Assembly: GCF_006175995.1 (NCBI RefSeq)
Contig: NZ_VDMB01000007.1
Span: 1-64,000, forward strand
Reading direction: 5' to 3'
Source of the DNA: Desulfobotulus mexicanus
GTDB taxonomy: Bacteria; Desulfobacterota; Desulfobacteria; Desulfobacterales; ASO4-4
Length of the DNA: 64,000 nucleotides
Shown: in pieces, positions 18,198 through 26,478 of the stretch
How the letters are laid out: every line of letters begins with the position of its first letter
Numbering within the stretch: position 1 is the first letter of the stretch
Made by a program: the position numbers and the translations under genes
Notes under the pieces: model-generated
What the model was told of the DNA's origin: nothing
Database searches by the model: none
The model's input: only the letters and a program-made list of their open reading frames with translations

Positions 18198-19316
18198 CTA
18201 CCTGTCGATTTCCGGGATTACAAGGTCAAGGCTCCCCATCACGGACACCAGATCCGCAATCAGCATACCCTGGCAGAGCTCCGCAATGAGGCTGAGATTG
18301 GCATAGGAGGGAACACGGACCTTCAGGCGATAGGGAACATCGGAATCCTGACCCACCATATAATAAACCAGCTCTCCCCTTGCCGCTTCCACTGCAAAAC
18401 TTGCCGCCTTTGGCGGCAACTTTATTTTTTTCGGTACTTTGCCCCGGAATTCCCCTTCGGGAAGCATATCCAGGGCCTGTTCGATGATGCGCAGGCTCTG
18501 CTCAATTTCCTTCAAACGGACTGCGTACCTGTCAAAACAATCTCCGCTGCTTCCTACTGGGATTTCAAAATCCAGCTCAGGATAAATGGAATAAGGCTCC
18601 GTTCTCCGGATATCATAGGCAATGCCTGACCCCCTCAGATTGGCTCCTGTAACACCGTATCTCCGGGCCATTTCCGGAGAAATCACGCCAATCCCCTCGG
18701 TTCTTTTTCTGAAAATGATATTATCGGTCACAAGCTTATGATAAATATCCAGCCGTTTTGTCATCCTCTTTACAAAGGCACGGCTTTTTTCCACAAATTT
18801 TTCATCCACATCACGGTAAACCCCTCCAACCCTGAAATAGGAATAGGTCAGACGACTTCCCGTAATATCTTCAAGAATATCAAGGATTTCCTCCCTGTCA
18901 TCAAAGCCATACAGTATGGGCGTAAAGGCTCCGAGATCCAGCAGGAATGCCCCCAGCCAAAGGAGATGACTGGCAATTCGGTTCAGCTCAGAAGTTGCCA
19001 CCCGGATACATTCGGCCCTTCGTGGGACTTCAACACCGGCAAGTTTTTCAATCAGGCATACATAACCATGATTATAGGGCAGTGCAGCCAGATAATCCAT
19101 GCGTGCCGTGTTAGGCATAAAAGAGGGCCAGGGTCTGGCTTCAGCCATTTTTTCATGCATTCTGTGCCCGTAACCAAGTACAGGATCCAGATGGACCACA
19201 TATTCACCGTCCATCTCCAGCACCAGCCGGAGAACACCATGGGTTGCCGGATGCTGGGGACCCATGTTCAGTAAAAAACGATGTCTGCTCTCATCTTTGA
19301 AGGCTTCGGTTTTCAT
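18198..19316 (-). CDS. nuoD: Complex I 49-kDa-type subunit D
   Basis: A 372-residue peripheral subunit, homologous to the large subunit of NiFe hydrogenases but without the NiFe Cys ligands. GPQHPATHGVLRLVLEMDGE near the N-terminus carries the quinone-site His, and the C-terminus ends SLDLVIPEIDR with the conserved Asp-Arg pair. It forms the quinone reduction site with NuoB. It is separate from NuoC here rather than fused as in E. coli. Confidence 0.94.
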   Translation of the reverse strand: MKTEAFKDESRHRFLLNMGPQHPATHGVLRLVLEMDGEYVVHLDPVLGYGHRMHEKMAEARPWPSFMPNTARMDYLAALPYNHGYVCLIEKLAGVEVPRRAECIRVATSELNRIASHLLWLGAFLLDLGAFTPILYGFDDREEILDILEDITGSRLTYSYFRVGGVYRDVDEKFVEKSRAFVKRMTKRLDIYHKLVTDNIIFRKRTEGIGVISPEMARRYGVTGANLRGSGIAYDIRRTEPYSIYPELDFEIPVGSSGDCFDRYAVRLKEIEQSLRIIEQALDMLPEGEFRGKVPKKIKLPPKAASFAVEAARGELVYYMVGQDSDVPYRLKVRVPSYANLSLIAELCQGMLIADLVSVMGSLDLVIPEIDR

Positions 19317-19322
19317 GCGTCC

Positions 19323-19832
19323 TCAAGACTCCCCCGGGGCTTGTTCATCCCCGGCTTCCGGTTCATCCGTAAGGGGCAGAAAGCCCAGCTTTTCTGCGGC
19401 CATACAGGCATTCTCCGCCTTAACCAGCGGATGGAAACCCGCATCCATGTCCGAAAGAATCAGAGGGCGCATATCCTCATTTCCTGTAAAACAGATTCCG
19501 AAGAAATCATGGATTTCACGCTCATACCACATGGCTGCATGGAAGATATCAGAAATGGTGGGGGCTTCATCCCCATGGGCAAAAACCCGGATATTTACCC
19601 TTAAAAGAACATCGTGACGGGCAAACTGATAAACAAGGCAGGCTGCAGGTTTTAAAGAAACAGCCGTTGCAAAAACCAGATAAAACTCCTGTTCAATCAT
19701 ATGCTGCACCACCAGACGAAGCTCTTTCTTTTCCAGAAGAAGATCGCCATGGGCACCGTTTTCAGCATAATCAGAAGCTGCAATGGAAAGGGATAAGGCC
19801 GAAAGCTGATCCGCAAGTTCCTTAAATGTCAT
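19323..19832 (-). CDS. nuoC: Complex I 30-kDa-type subunit C
   Basis: A 169-residue peripheral subunit. The family signature is visible as [20 protein letters not shown], followed by a proline-containing region. A longer frame exists upstream, but the start at 19832 is preferred because its ATG overlaps the nuoB stop as ATGA, giving translational coupling, and because the upstream extension (basic, low-complexity) is only nuoB read in another frame. Confidence 0.9.
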   Translation of the reverse strand: MTFKELADQLSALSLSIAASDYAENGAHGDLLLEKKELRLVVQHMIEQEFYLVFATAVSLKPAACLVYQFARHDVLLRVNIRVFAHGDEAPTISDIFHAAMWYEREIHDFFGICFTGNEDMRPLILSDMDAGFHPLVKAENACMAAEKLGFLPLTDEPEAGDEQAPGES

Positions 19833-20422
19833 ACCAGCCCCCCTCTTTTCGGATGACGGTTCTGGGGGAAAGGATGACGGGTTCCGGCTATCTTTTCCTG
19901 AAGCTTGAGAATTCCTTCTATCAGACCTTCTGGACGGGGCGGGCATCCTGGAACGTAGACATCCACAGGGATAAGTTTATCCACACCTTCCACCACCGCA
20001 TAGTTTTCCTCAACGGCAAAGGGACCACCGGATATGGCACAGTTGCCCATGGCAATCACCCATTTGGGATAAGCCATCTGCTCATAAAGGGTAACAACTG
20101 CTTCCGCCATTTTTTTATTAACCGTGCCGGCGACAATCATAAGATCACTCTGTCTGGGCGAGGGCCGGAATACTTCAGCTCCGTAGCGGGAGACATCAAA
20201 ACGGGCCATACCCACAGCCATCATCTCAATGGCACAGCAGGCAAGGCCAAAGGTCATGGGCCAGAGGGAGTTGGCCTGGCACATACGCATGATCTGGTCC
20301 GTAAGCTCCAGACGCATAAGGGGCCCCGGACCTGTCATGACTGCTCCTGCATCACCCTGCACACGGCCTGCCAGTTTCGCCACGTGGGCATCAATACTTA
20401 TGAATTGTTCCTTCTCTGCCAA
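19829..20422 (-). CDS. nuoB: Complex I iron-sulfur subunit B
   Basis: A 197-residue subunit that holds cluster N2, the last cluster before quinone. The tandem Cys pair occurs in [11 protein letters not shown], with the other ligands in GNCAISGG and [15 protein letters not shown]. The N-terminal 30 residues are not typical and could mean a later start (Met29), but the first Met overlaps nuoA as expected in this operon. It is coupled to nuoC through ATGA. Confidence 0.93.
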   Translation of the reverse strand: MAEKEQFISIDAHVAKLAGRVQGDAGAVMTGPGPLMRLELTDQIMRMCQANSLWPMTFGLACCAIEMMAVGMARFDVSRYGAEVFRPSPRQSDLMIVAGTVNKKMAEAVVTLYEQMAYPKWVIAMGNCAISGGPFAVEENYAVVEGVDKLIPVDVYVPGCPPRPEGLIEGILKLQEKIAGTRHPFPQNRHPKRGGLV

Positions 20423-20796
20423 TTGAAGACTCCTTTGACCCAGGCATAAACGATGGCAAGGGACAGAATTCCAACGAAAATAATAAATTCCACTATAGCC
20501 CGCAGAGGCTCAGCTTCATGGAAAGCTGTGGCTACGGGAAAGAGGAAAAGAATATCCACATCAAAGGCAAGAAAAATAAGGGCATAGAGATAATAATGTA
20601 CACCAAAACGGAAGTCCCAGGCCTTGCCATAGGGTTCTATACCGCACTCATAGTTTGTTTCATGGCTTCCGGTATTTTTTCGCTTAGGTGCCAGCATCCA
20701 TGCAGCAATAAAGGGTGCAAAGGCTACAGCAAAACCCACACCCAGAAAAAGCATGATGTACATATACTCAATGAGAGACTGCTCTTCTATCAGCAT
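20398..20796 (-). CDS. nuoA: Complex I subunit A
   Basis: A 132-residue three-helix membrane subunit, first gene of the nuo operon. The conserved loop reads [22 protein letters not shown], and a central [13 protein letters not shown] carries the membrane acidic residues. The start at 20796 is selected because GGGAG lies eight bases upstream; an in-frame Met at 20835 has no ribosome site. It overlaps nuoB by 25 bases. The operon has no nuoE, nuoF or nuoG. Confidence 0.9.
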   Translation of the reverse strand: MLIEEQSLIEYMYIMLFLGVGFAVAFAPFIAAWMLAPKRKNTGSHETNYECGIEPYGKAWDFRFGVHYYLYALIFLAFDVDILFLFPVATAFHEAEPLRAIVEFIIFVGILSLAIVYAWVKGVFNWQRRNNS

Positions 20797-21079
20797 TCCA
20801 AACACTCCCGGAGCTTCAGGCCTATAGTCAGACATCAGGGGCGGGTACAAAATAACCGGGTACACATACAAGGACAACTTTTTCAAACCGAAATTAAAAA
20901 TCTGCTTTCTTAAAAATAGATCGTCCTTATGAAACATCAAAAGAGGTTCTATCCTATTGCAGGAACCAAGCCCCCCTGTCAAGGGATTTTACACGCAAGT
21001 TTTTAGACAGAAACCCGAACTTTGTCAAATAAAAGTTAAGAGTTTTTCCCCCTTACTCAAATTTCAACAAGGATATCCC

Positions 21080-21110
21080 TTGACATAAGAGGCCATGCCC
21101 TATCTATATT
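21080..21110 (+). promoter_or_regulatory. Promoter of the DUF169 gene
   Basis: TTGACA (21080-21085) is a perfect -35 box, with TATATT at 21105-21110 (19-base spacing) or TCTATA at 21103-21108 (17-base spacing) as the -10. A short GCTGG...CCAGC hairpin (21122-21137) lies between it and the ribosome site. Confidence 0.5.
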
Positions 21111-21171
21111 AAATTAGAATCGGCTGGCAAATACCAGCATTATGAAACTGGTACTGAGAAGGAGGTACATC

Positions 21172-21948
21172 ATGACCTACAGTGAAGCCCTTGAACTTCT
21201 GATTTATTCATACAGGCTGGATTTTGATCCTGCAGGATTTTTTTTTGTTCCCGAAGAAATAGACCAGACAACACTACCTGTCACCCATAAAACAAAAAAC
21301 AAACTTACATTCTGTCAGTACACAAGTGCCGTAAGACAGGCTCGCTACTCCCTTTACCTGCCCAAAGAGCAGCTCTTATGCAAAAATGCCCAACTGGTTT
21401 TCGGTTTCCGGGAAATAGATGAAAGGATCGATGAAAAGGTCCACGCCAAATATCTCATGGACCCGGAGCTGTGTCTGCAGGCTGCCAGAGACAAACCTTG
21501 CCTGCCTTCAGGAAAATTCAAAGGTATCTATGCCGCACCCTTAGATACCTTTGATGACTTTGACCACACTCCGGATCTTGTCTATTTCATGGTTCTCCCC
21601 TTCCAGGGCTACCACATTCTTAATGATTACATGGCAGCCATGAATAAAACCCATCTCAATTTCCGCCACACTCCCAATTCCGCTGTATGCAGCGGATCCG
21701 TGTGGAGCCATATTAACCAGACAGCCAACATGAACACCATGTGCGCAGGCTCCAAATCTTCAGGAAAAACGGAAATGGGCTACATGAATCTTACCATACC
21801 CGGAACCCACTTCCTTGCCACCATTGAACATCTTAAAAAAAGAAGGGAAAAAAATGGCGGCGTATCACTTGTGGGCAAAGGTGATTCAGGCTGGCCCGGT
21901 CTGGATGCGTGTCAGGGATGTCCCCTGTTCCGTTTTGATCCGGTTTGA
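21172..21948 (+). CDS. DUF169 family protein
   Basis: A 258-residue protein resembling DUF169 proteins, which are common in strict anaerobes and archaea and have no established function. Typical features are the mid-protein VYFMVLPFQGYHILNDY segment and the later SAVCSGSVW, AGSKSSGKTEMGYM and a Cys pair near the C-terminus (DACQGCPLF). The start at 21172 is chosen because AAGGAGG lies just upstream; an earlier in-frame Met has no ribosome site. It is divergent from the nuo operon and followed by an AAA+ regulator on the same strand. Confidence 0.75.
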   Translation: MTYSEALELLIYSYRLDFDPAGFFFVPEEIDQTTLPVTHKTKNKLTFCQYTSAVRQARYSLYLPKEQLLCKNAQLVFGFREIDERIDEKVHAKYLMDPELCLQAARDKPCLPSGKFKGIYAAPLDTFDDFDHTPDLVYFMVLPFQGYHILNDYMAAMNKTHLNFRHTPNSAVCSGSVWSHINQTANMNTMCAGSKSSGKTEMGYMNLTIPGTHFLATIEHLKKRREKNGGVSLVGKGDSGWPGLDACQGCPLFRFDPV

Positions 21949-22004
21949 GAAATCAAAGCCATAAAGCCCAAAACACAAACTGAACAGAGAAGGTTCCGGA
22001 TACC

Positions 22005-23408
22005 GTGATTCCAGCCAGCATTCTTATCATCAGCAGTGATTCTGAAACCCAGTCTCTCCTGCAGCAGGCCATAGCCAAGAAATGTACCTGTCCCACAAGC
22101 GCTGCAGCAGGAAAAAGTGCTGCCCTAAACTGCTTTGATCCCCAGACCCATGAACTTATTTTCATCGACAGCCGGACTGTTGACCCGAAACTGCTGACCA
22201 CCCTGGCCGACATCCAGTCTCCCTTAAAAAATCATACTGTAGTCCTTCTTAGCCATGGCAGAAAGATCTCCCTTGGGATGGAAGATGAAATACCTGGAAT
22301 CTACGAGATTCTGCACTGGCCTGCCTCTGGCCAGCACCTTGCCTCCTGCATAGACAGAGCCCTGGAGCGATGCATGCTGATCCGGGAGAAAAAACAGCTT
22401 CAGCTGGATTGCCGGTGCCATAAAATTTTTGCAAAAATTGCAGGCCAGTCTAAAAACATGCAAAAAATCCTCGACAGCATCAGCACCCTGGCCCATGGAA
22501 ATGAGACAGTATTCATTACGGGAGAATCTGGGACAGGAAAAGAGCTGGCCGCCCGCACACTTCACCGCCTGAGTTCCCGCAGTGGAAGTCCATTTATTCG
22601 GGTTCACTGCCCCAGCCTGCCCGAAGAAAGCCTCATTGATGAAATTTTTTTCAGGGCTTCCGACACAGCTTTGCAAACCACAGACAGCCATACTTTCCTG
22701 AACAGAGCCAGGGGAGGCACCCTTTTTCTTGATGAAATCGGAGACATCAGCAGTAGAATACAGGATAAACTTCTTGAATACCTTAAAGAAACCCCAGAAC
22801 CTTCTTACAGATCTGCTAATATCCGCCTGCTCATTGCCACCAACCGGGACCTTGGAAAAAAGACCGAAAGTCATGCTTTCAGCAAAGAACTCTTTGAAAT
22901 ACTGAGTACCCGACACATCCATCTCCCCCCACTGCGGAGAAGGCCGGAAGACATTCCCCCCCTTGCCCACTTTCTCCTTGAAAAACAGGCGTACAAGCTG
23001 AAAAGATACGGAAGATATATTTCCCCGGAACTGATGAAACGCCTCATGGCCCACCCCTGGGAAGGGAATATCCGTGAGCTGGAAAATACAATTATCCATG
23101 GCCTCCTGTTTTCCAGCTCCCAGGAAATAGGCCCTGATGATGTACTGCTTTCAGGCCCCAAACCCTTAGGGCCCTGTTCTGCAGCCCTGCACCAGGATAA
23201 TTATCGTGATGCCAAGGAAGAAGCCCTCAAAGGCTTCAATCATATCTATATCGGCCGCCTTCTAAAGCGCAGCAATGGCAATATCAGCCTTGCAGCAAGG
23301 GCCTGCGGACTTGAACGCCAGGCCCTCCAGCAGATTATGAAGCGCTATGACATCTCCCCTGTACCCTATCGTCCAAAAACCGGCTGTGACGGCGGATATC
23401 CTGAATAA
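22005..23408 (+). CDS. AAA+ enhancer-binding-type regulator lacking a recognisable GAFTGA loop
   Basis: A 467-residue NtrC-like protein. The N-terminus (1-120) resembles a receiver domain but is degenerate. The AAA+ domain has Walker A GESGTGKE (about 172-179), Walker B GTLFLDEIGD (about 237-246), sensor I ATNRDL and the arginine-finger region PLRRRPEDIP. A Fis-type helix-turn-helix closes the protein (NISLAARACGLERQALQQI). Between Walker A and B, where sigma-54 activators carry GAFTGA, the sequence is ASDTALQTTDSHTF and no such loop can be found. It therefore may not activate sigma-54 RNA polymerase and could act more like TyrR-type regulators. The GTG start has only a distant ribosome site. 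Confidence 0.82.
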   Translation: MIPASILIISSDSETQSLLQQAIAKKCTCPTSAAAGKSAALNCFDPQTHELIFIDSRTVDPKLLTTLADIQSPLKNHTVVLLSHGRKISLGMEDEIPGIYEILHWPASGQHLASCIDRALERCMLIREKKQLQLDCRCHKIFAKIAGQSKNMQKILDSISTLAHGNETVFITGESGTGKELAARTLHRLSSRSGSPFIRVHCPSLPEESLIDEIFFRASDTALQTTDSHTFLNRARGGTLFLDEIGDISSRIQDKLLEYLKETPEPSYRSANIRLLIATNRDLGKKTESHAFSKELFEILSTRHIHLPPLRRRPEDIPPLAHFLLEKQAYKLKRYGRYISPELMKRLMAHPWEGNIRELENTIIHGLLFSSSQEIGPDDVLLSGPKPLGPCSAALHQDNYRDAKEEALKGFNHIYIGRLLKRSNGNISLAARACGLERQALQQIMKRYDISPVPYRPKTGCDGGYPE

Positions 23409-23474
23409 TTCATATTACAACCCTGTTTACTCAGGCATTTTTAAAAAAACAGGAAGAAGACAGAATCAAAGGAT

Positions 23475-23518
23475 AAAAAAAGCCCCCTTCTTTTCATCTG
23501 CCATGAAAAAAAGAGGGC
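23475..23518 (-). terminator. Terminator after the HesB-like gene
   Basis: A stem of about 15 bp (GCCC...TTTTCAT pairing with ATGAAAA...GGGC) with a five-base loop, followed on the minus strand by seven T residues. It lies between two convergent genes and may serve both. Confidence 0.7.
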
Positions 23519-23547
23519 CTTATCAAAGCGCATCAATGTGATTGCTA

Positions 23548-23880
23548 TCAGCAGCCACAGGAACCAGAGGAACCGGAGGAGCTGCATCCGGAGCATCCGC
23601 CTCCGGCAGCTTCCAGCTTCAGACTGGAATTCACGGCAAAGCCCATGCCATTGAAGGCCACTTCAAAGGGTTTTCCCGCTTCAAAAAGATCATTTTCCAC
23701 CACATAGGTGATACCTGCTATCTCAAAACTTGTATCATTATCCTTTTTCTCATCCAGAGCCATGGCCACCATGGGACCACCGCAACCACCACCATGAATA
23801 AAAATACGAATGGGCTGAAGTTCCTTGCCCTCAAAAAAAGATGCCACTTCCTTCTGGGCTTCCGGTGTTACCGTAAACAT
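23548..23880 (-). CDS. HesB/IscA-like protein with Cys-rich tail
   Basis: A 110-residue protein of the HesB/IscA fold, probably a Fe-S carrier or a related thiol protein. The first conserved Cys region reads IHGGGCGGPMVAMALDE, the layout of the HesB-related subfamily in which some members use selenocysteine at this Cys; here it is a normal TGC-type Cys codon. The C-terminus has the glycine-serine tail GGGCSGCSSSGSSGSCGC, with four Cys in place of the usual IscA C-G-C motif. The start at 23880 is chosen because AAAGGA lies eight bases upstream. The subfamily assignment is from memory and moderately certain. Confidence 0.75.
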   Translation of the reverse strand: MFTVTPEAQKEVASFFEGKELQPIRIFIHGGGCGGPMVAMALDEKKDNDTSFEIAGITYVVENDLFEAGKPFEVAFNGMGFAVNSSLKLEAAGGGCSGCSSSGSSGSCGC

Positions 23881-24035
23881 AAAAAAAGTCCTTTCCCTGC
23901 GCCAGCAGGACATAATACCAAAAAATATGAGGAGAAACGGCTTCTCCTGAATCTGCAAAATAGTGCCTGACTTCCTTAGGGTCAAATATTTTTTTTCAAT
24001 GCAAAAAACATTTACAATATATAAAGAAGAACTGC

Positions 24036-24350
24036 TCAGCCTGCCACCTGTGAAACAACCCATTCCATGAAAGGTCCGTGCCCATCGGAAACGTCCAGTG
24101 CCAGAATACAGGGGCAGTCATAAGTGTGCAGCTCAAGCACTCTGGCCTTAAGCTTTGGGAAGATGGCCTTTGTGGTTTTTGCCACCAAAACCACCTCGGC
24201 CCCTTCCTCTGCCCTGCCTTCCCATACATAATATGAGCGGACACCGGAAAAAACATTCACACAGGCCGCAAGCCCTTCCAAAACCAGAGTTTTTGCAAGA
24301 TATTCCGCTTCTTCATTACTGCCGGCGGTCATGTACACCCACTGAATCAC
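24036..24350 (-). CDS. cutA: Divalent-ion tolerance protein CutA
   Basis: A 104-residue small cytoplasmic trimeric protein of the CutA1 family. Family hallmarks are LAACVNVFSGVRSYYVWEG and VVLVAKTT, followed by HTYDCPCILALDV. CutA has been associated with copper tolerance in E. coli, but its biochemical role is unsettled. GTG at 24350 is preferred since AAGGAGG precedes it by about seven bases within the 16-base gap after tcdA; the upstream in-frame extension only repeats tcdA sequence in another frame. Confidence 0.87.
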   Translation of the reverse strand: MIQWVYMTAGSNEEAEYLAKTLVLEGLAACVNVFSGVRSYYVWEGRAEEGAEVVLVAKTTKAIFPKLKARVLELHTYDCPCILALDVSDGHGPFMEWVVSQVAG

Positions 24351-24366
24351 AGGCAACCTCCTTTTT

Positions 24367-25104
24367 TCAGGTTCTTTGAAGAATTCTGTCCAAAGCAAGA
24401 CCCGCCAGACGCAGGCCAAAACTTCCCGTCACGTGGGCGATGGAACCCATAGGCTGCCGAATCCGTCCACGGGTCTGCACAGCGGCCTCCTCCGTCTCTT
24501 CAGAAACCGGGCCTCTGTTGGGTGGTTCGGGGGAAAAAACACAATCAACCCCCTTTTCTACACCAAAACGATGAAGACGACGGCGTACCAGCCGGGCCAG
24601 AGGGCAATGGTGGGTTTCGGAAATATCACAAACCCTTATGGCACCCGCATCATAGCGGGTGGCAGCCCCCATACTGCTGGCAATATACAAATTGCGGCGC
24701 AGGGATTCCCGGATAAGCATCACCTTGGAATTAAGACCGTCAATGGCATCCAGCACCACATCCGGCCCATTATCAAGTACACGCTCAAGGGATGCCTCAT
24801 CAATGAAAAGATCCATGGCTTCCACATCACAATCCGGTGCAATATCTTTTATACGCTGCAGGGCCAGAGACACCTTGGACTGTCCAAGGGTAGAGTGCAG
24901 GGCAAAAAGCTGGCGGTTTATATTGGAGGCCTCCACCACATCAAAATCCACAAGCCTGAGATGTCCGACACCGCTTCTGGCAAGGGCTTCCACGGCAAAG
25001 GAACCCACGGCCCCAAGGCCGCATACGGTTACACGGGCCTGCTGCAGACGGCCAAAAGCTTCTTCACCCGTTAAAAGCTGAACTCTGGAAAAAGATGAAC
25101 TCAT
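24367..25104 (-). CDS. tcdA: tRNA threonylcarbamoyladenosine dehydratase
   Basis: A 245-residue E1-like enzyme of the ThiF/MoeB superfamily, which cyclises t6A37 in tRNA using ATP. The nucleotide-binding segment GLGAVGSFAVEALARSG (about 29-45) and the DFDVVEASNINRQ motif with catalytic Arg are present, and SSMGAATRYD follows. It is about the length of CsdL/YgdL. The ATG overlaps the tatD stop as ATGA. MoaB- or ThiF-like activity is less likely because there is no zinc-binding CxxC pair. Confidence 0.88.
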   Translation of the reverse strand: MSSSFSRVQLLTGEEAFGRLQQARVTVCGLGAVGSFAVEALARSGVGHLRLVDFDVVEASNINRQLFALHSTLGQSKVSLALQRIKDIAPDCDVEAMDLFIDEASLERVLDNGPDVVLDAIDGLNSKVMLIRESLRRNLYIASSMGAATRYDAGAIRVCDISETHHCPLARLVRRRLHRFGVEKGVDCVFSPEPPNRGPVSEETEEAAVQTRGRIRQPMGSIAHVTGSFGLRLAGLALDRILQRT

Positions 25105-25895
25105 GACTGAATATCCACTCCGGAAAGATGGGAAAGAAAACAGCGGCTGTTAATAAAAAGCTGCTCCGCCAGTACATCTTCGGGCAGATTCCTAAGCTCA
25201 CTCAAAGCAGAAAAGGTATGCCTGAGAAAAGCAGGCTGATTGATACCGTTCGGAACAAAGGGAGGAGGGATATCCGGTGCATCCGTTTCTATCAGCATTT
25301 TATCCGGAGAAACCGCCTGCGCACTGAGCAGCACCTTTTTATTGGCAGTTCTAAGAAGGGATGCGGAAAACCCCACATGAGCTCCAAACCTCTCCACCTC
25401 CCGGACCATGTCAACAGAACCGGACCAGGCATGGAAGGCCCCCCCATGGGAAAGACCTCCTTCTTTTTTTAAAATATCCAGCATACGGCCCCAGGCTCTC
25501 CGACAATGGAGAGAAACCGGTCTTTGCAGGTCCCGGGCAAGACGAAGCTGCGTAATGAGAACCTTCTCCTGATTTTCAAGGGTATGGGGAAAAGCCATGC
25601 CATCAAGCCCTGCTTCTCCAAGACCTGCTCCGGGCAAAGAAACCAGCATATCCCCCAGAGCCTGATCCCATTTGGGGCTGGCCCCTTCCACATAAAAGGG
25701 ATGAAGGCCAAAAAAAGGAATCACACCCTTCCATGTCAGGGAAATAGCCCGCACAGCTTCCCAGTCATCCTCTGCGGATCCGCAGCAGACAAAAAATCCC
25801 ACACCCGCAGCATAAGCTTCATGCATAAGGGGGGCTAGATTTTCTGATATTCTGCCATCCTGCAGATGGCAGTGGGTATCCACAAGGGGAAACAT
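25101..25895 (-). CDS. tatD: TatD-family metal-dependent hydrolase
   Basis: A 264-residue TIM-barrel hydrolase; TatD enzymes act as nucleases or D-aminoacyl-tRNA deacylases. Metal ligands are visible: DTHCHLQD (HxH), GEAGLDG (Glu), SLHCRRAW, FHAWSGS and ETDAPDIPPP (final Asp). ATG at 25895 follows the ykgJ stop codon by one base (TAAGATG), which indicates coupling. In-frame starts at 25910 (ATG) and 25931 (TTG) lack better ribosome sites. Its stop overlaps tcdA. Confidence 0.88.
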   Translation of the reverse strand: MFPLVDTHCHLQDGRISENLAPLMHEAYAAGVGFFVCCGSAEDDWEAVRAISLTWKGVIPFFGLHPFYVEGASPKWDQALGDMLVSLPGAGLGEAGLDGMAFPHTLENQEKVLITQLRLARDLQRPVSLHCRRAWGRMLDILKKEGGLSHGGAFHAWSGSVDMVREVERFGAHVGFSASLLRTANKKVLLSAQAVSPDKMLIETDAPDIPPPFVPNGINQPAFLRHTFSALSELRNLPEDVLAEQLFINSRCFLSHLSGVDIQS

Positions 25896-25896
25896 C

Positions 25897-26478
25897 TTAT
25901 TTTTTTCCATGGAGGGAGCGGTGAATAACAAGCTTGTGGGCCCGTCCGTAATTCATCACACGGGAAGGGTCAAAACCGCCGGACTCATATAAAGCCCTGA
26001 AACCCGGCTCCTCAAAAAGATGGATTACATAGGAGATATGGCCGGAATATCCATTCCAGTCCAGCCGCTGCAACTCATCTCTGGCCCCGACACCCAGAGA
26101 AACGGCCTCCTTGTGAAGTACCGGTCCCTTTTCAATACAAGGCTCCAGAGAGTAAAGACGCCTGCAGACCAGAGGCCGGATGGCATAAATGGCACAGGTC
26201 CTGTTTTTCCTTAAAAAAGGACAGGATGCCTTTCTTTCCTGCTCCCGTTTTTTTTTATCTTCTCCCACTGCCTTACGCATTCTTACACGCATATCCTGGG
26301 GAAGGGACTCCATGTAACGAAGAATTCTCAGGCCTTCAAGGGTATTGATATCGATACTGCCCCTACCTGTGCAGCATAAGGAACAGCCGGGGCCACAGAG
26401 GGCTTCTGACATCAGAGGAGACAGCCTCTGATCAAGACCCCCGTAGACCTGATCCATGCTCTCAAAAAGAGCCTCCAT
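25897..26478 (-). CDS. YkgJ-family cysteine-cluster protein
   Basis: A 193-residue protein with the zinc- or iron-binding cysteine pattern of the YkgJ/CxxCxxCC family: CGPGCSLCCTGRG near the N-terminus and CPFLRKNRTCAIYAIRPLVCR in the middle. The family's role is unknown; it may bind a metal cluster. It overlaps rluD by 17 bases and is coupled to tatD downstream, so it belongs to the same transcript. Confidence 0.82.
   Translation of the reverse strand: MEALFESMDQVYGGLDQRLSPLMSEALCGPGCSLCCTGRGSIDINTLEGLRILRYMESLPQDMRVRMRKAVGEDKKKREQERKASCPFLRKNRTCAIYAIRPLVCRRLYSLEPCIEKGPVLHKEAVSLGVGARDELQRLDWNGYSGHISYVIHLFEEPGFRALYESGGFDPSRVMNYGRAHKLVIHRSLHGKK

Noticed and set aside
19833-19946. A longer N-terminus for NuoC
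   Set aside because: The extra residues are nuoB sequence in another frame, and the ATGA overlap indicates the start at 19832.
21122-21137. A sigma-54-like TGG...GC element before the DUF169 gene
   Set aside because: GG and GC are nine rather than ten bases apart and it lies too near the start codon; a sigma70-type pair is better.
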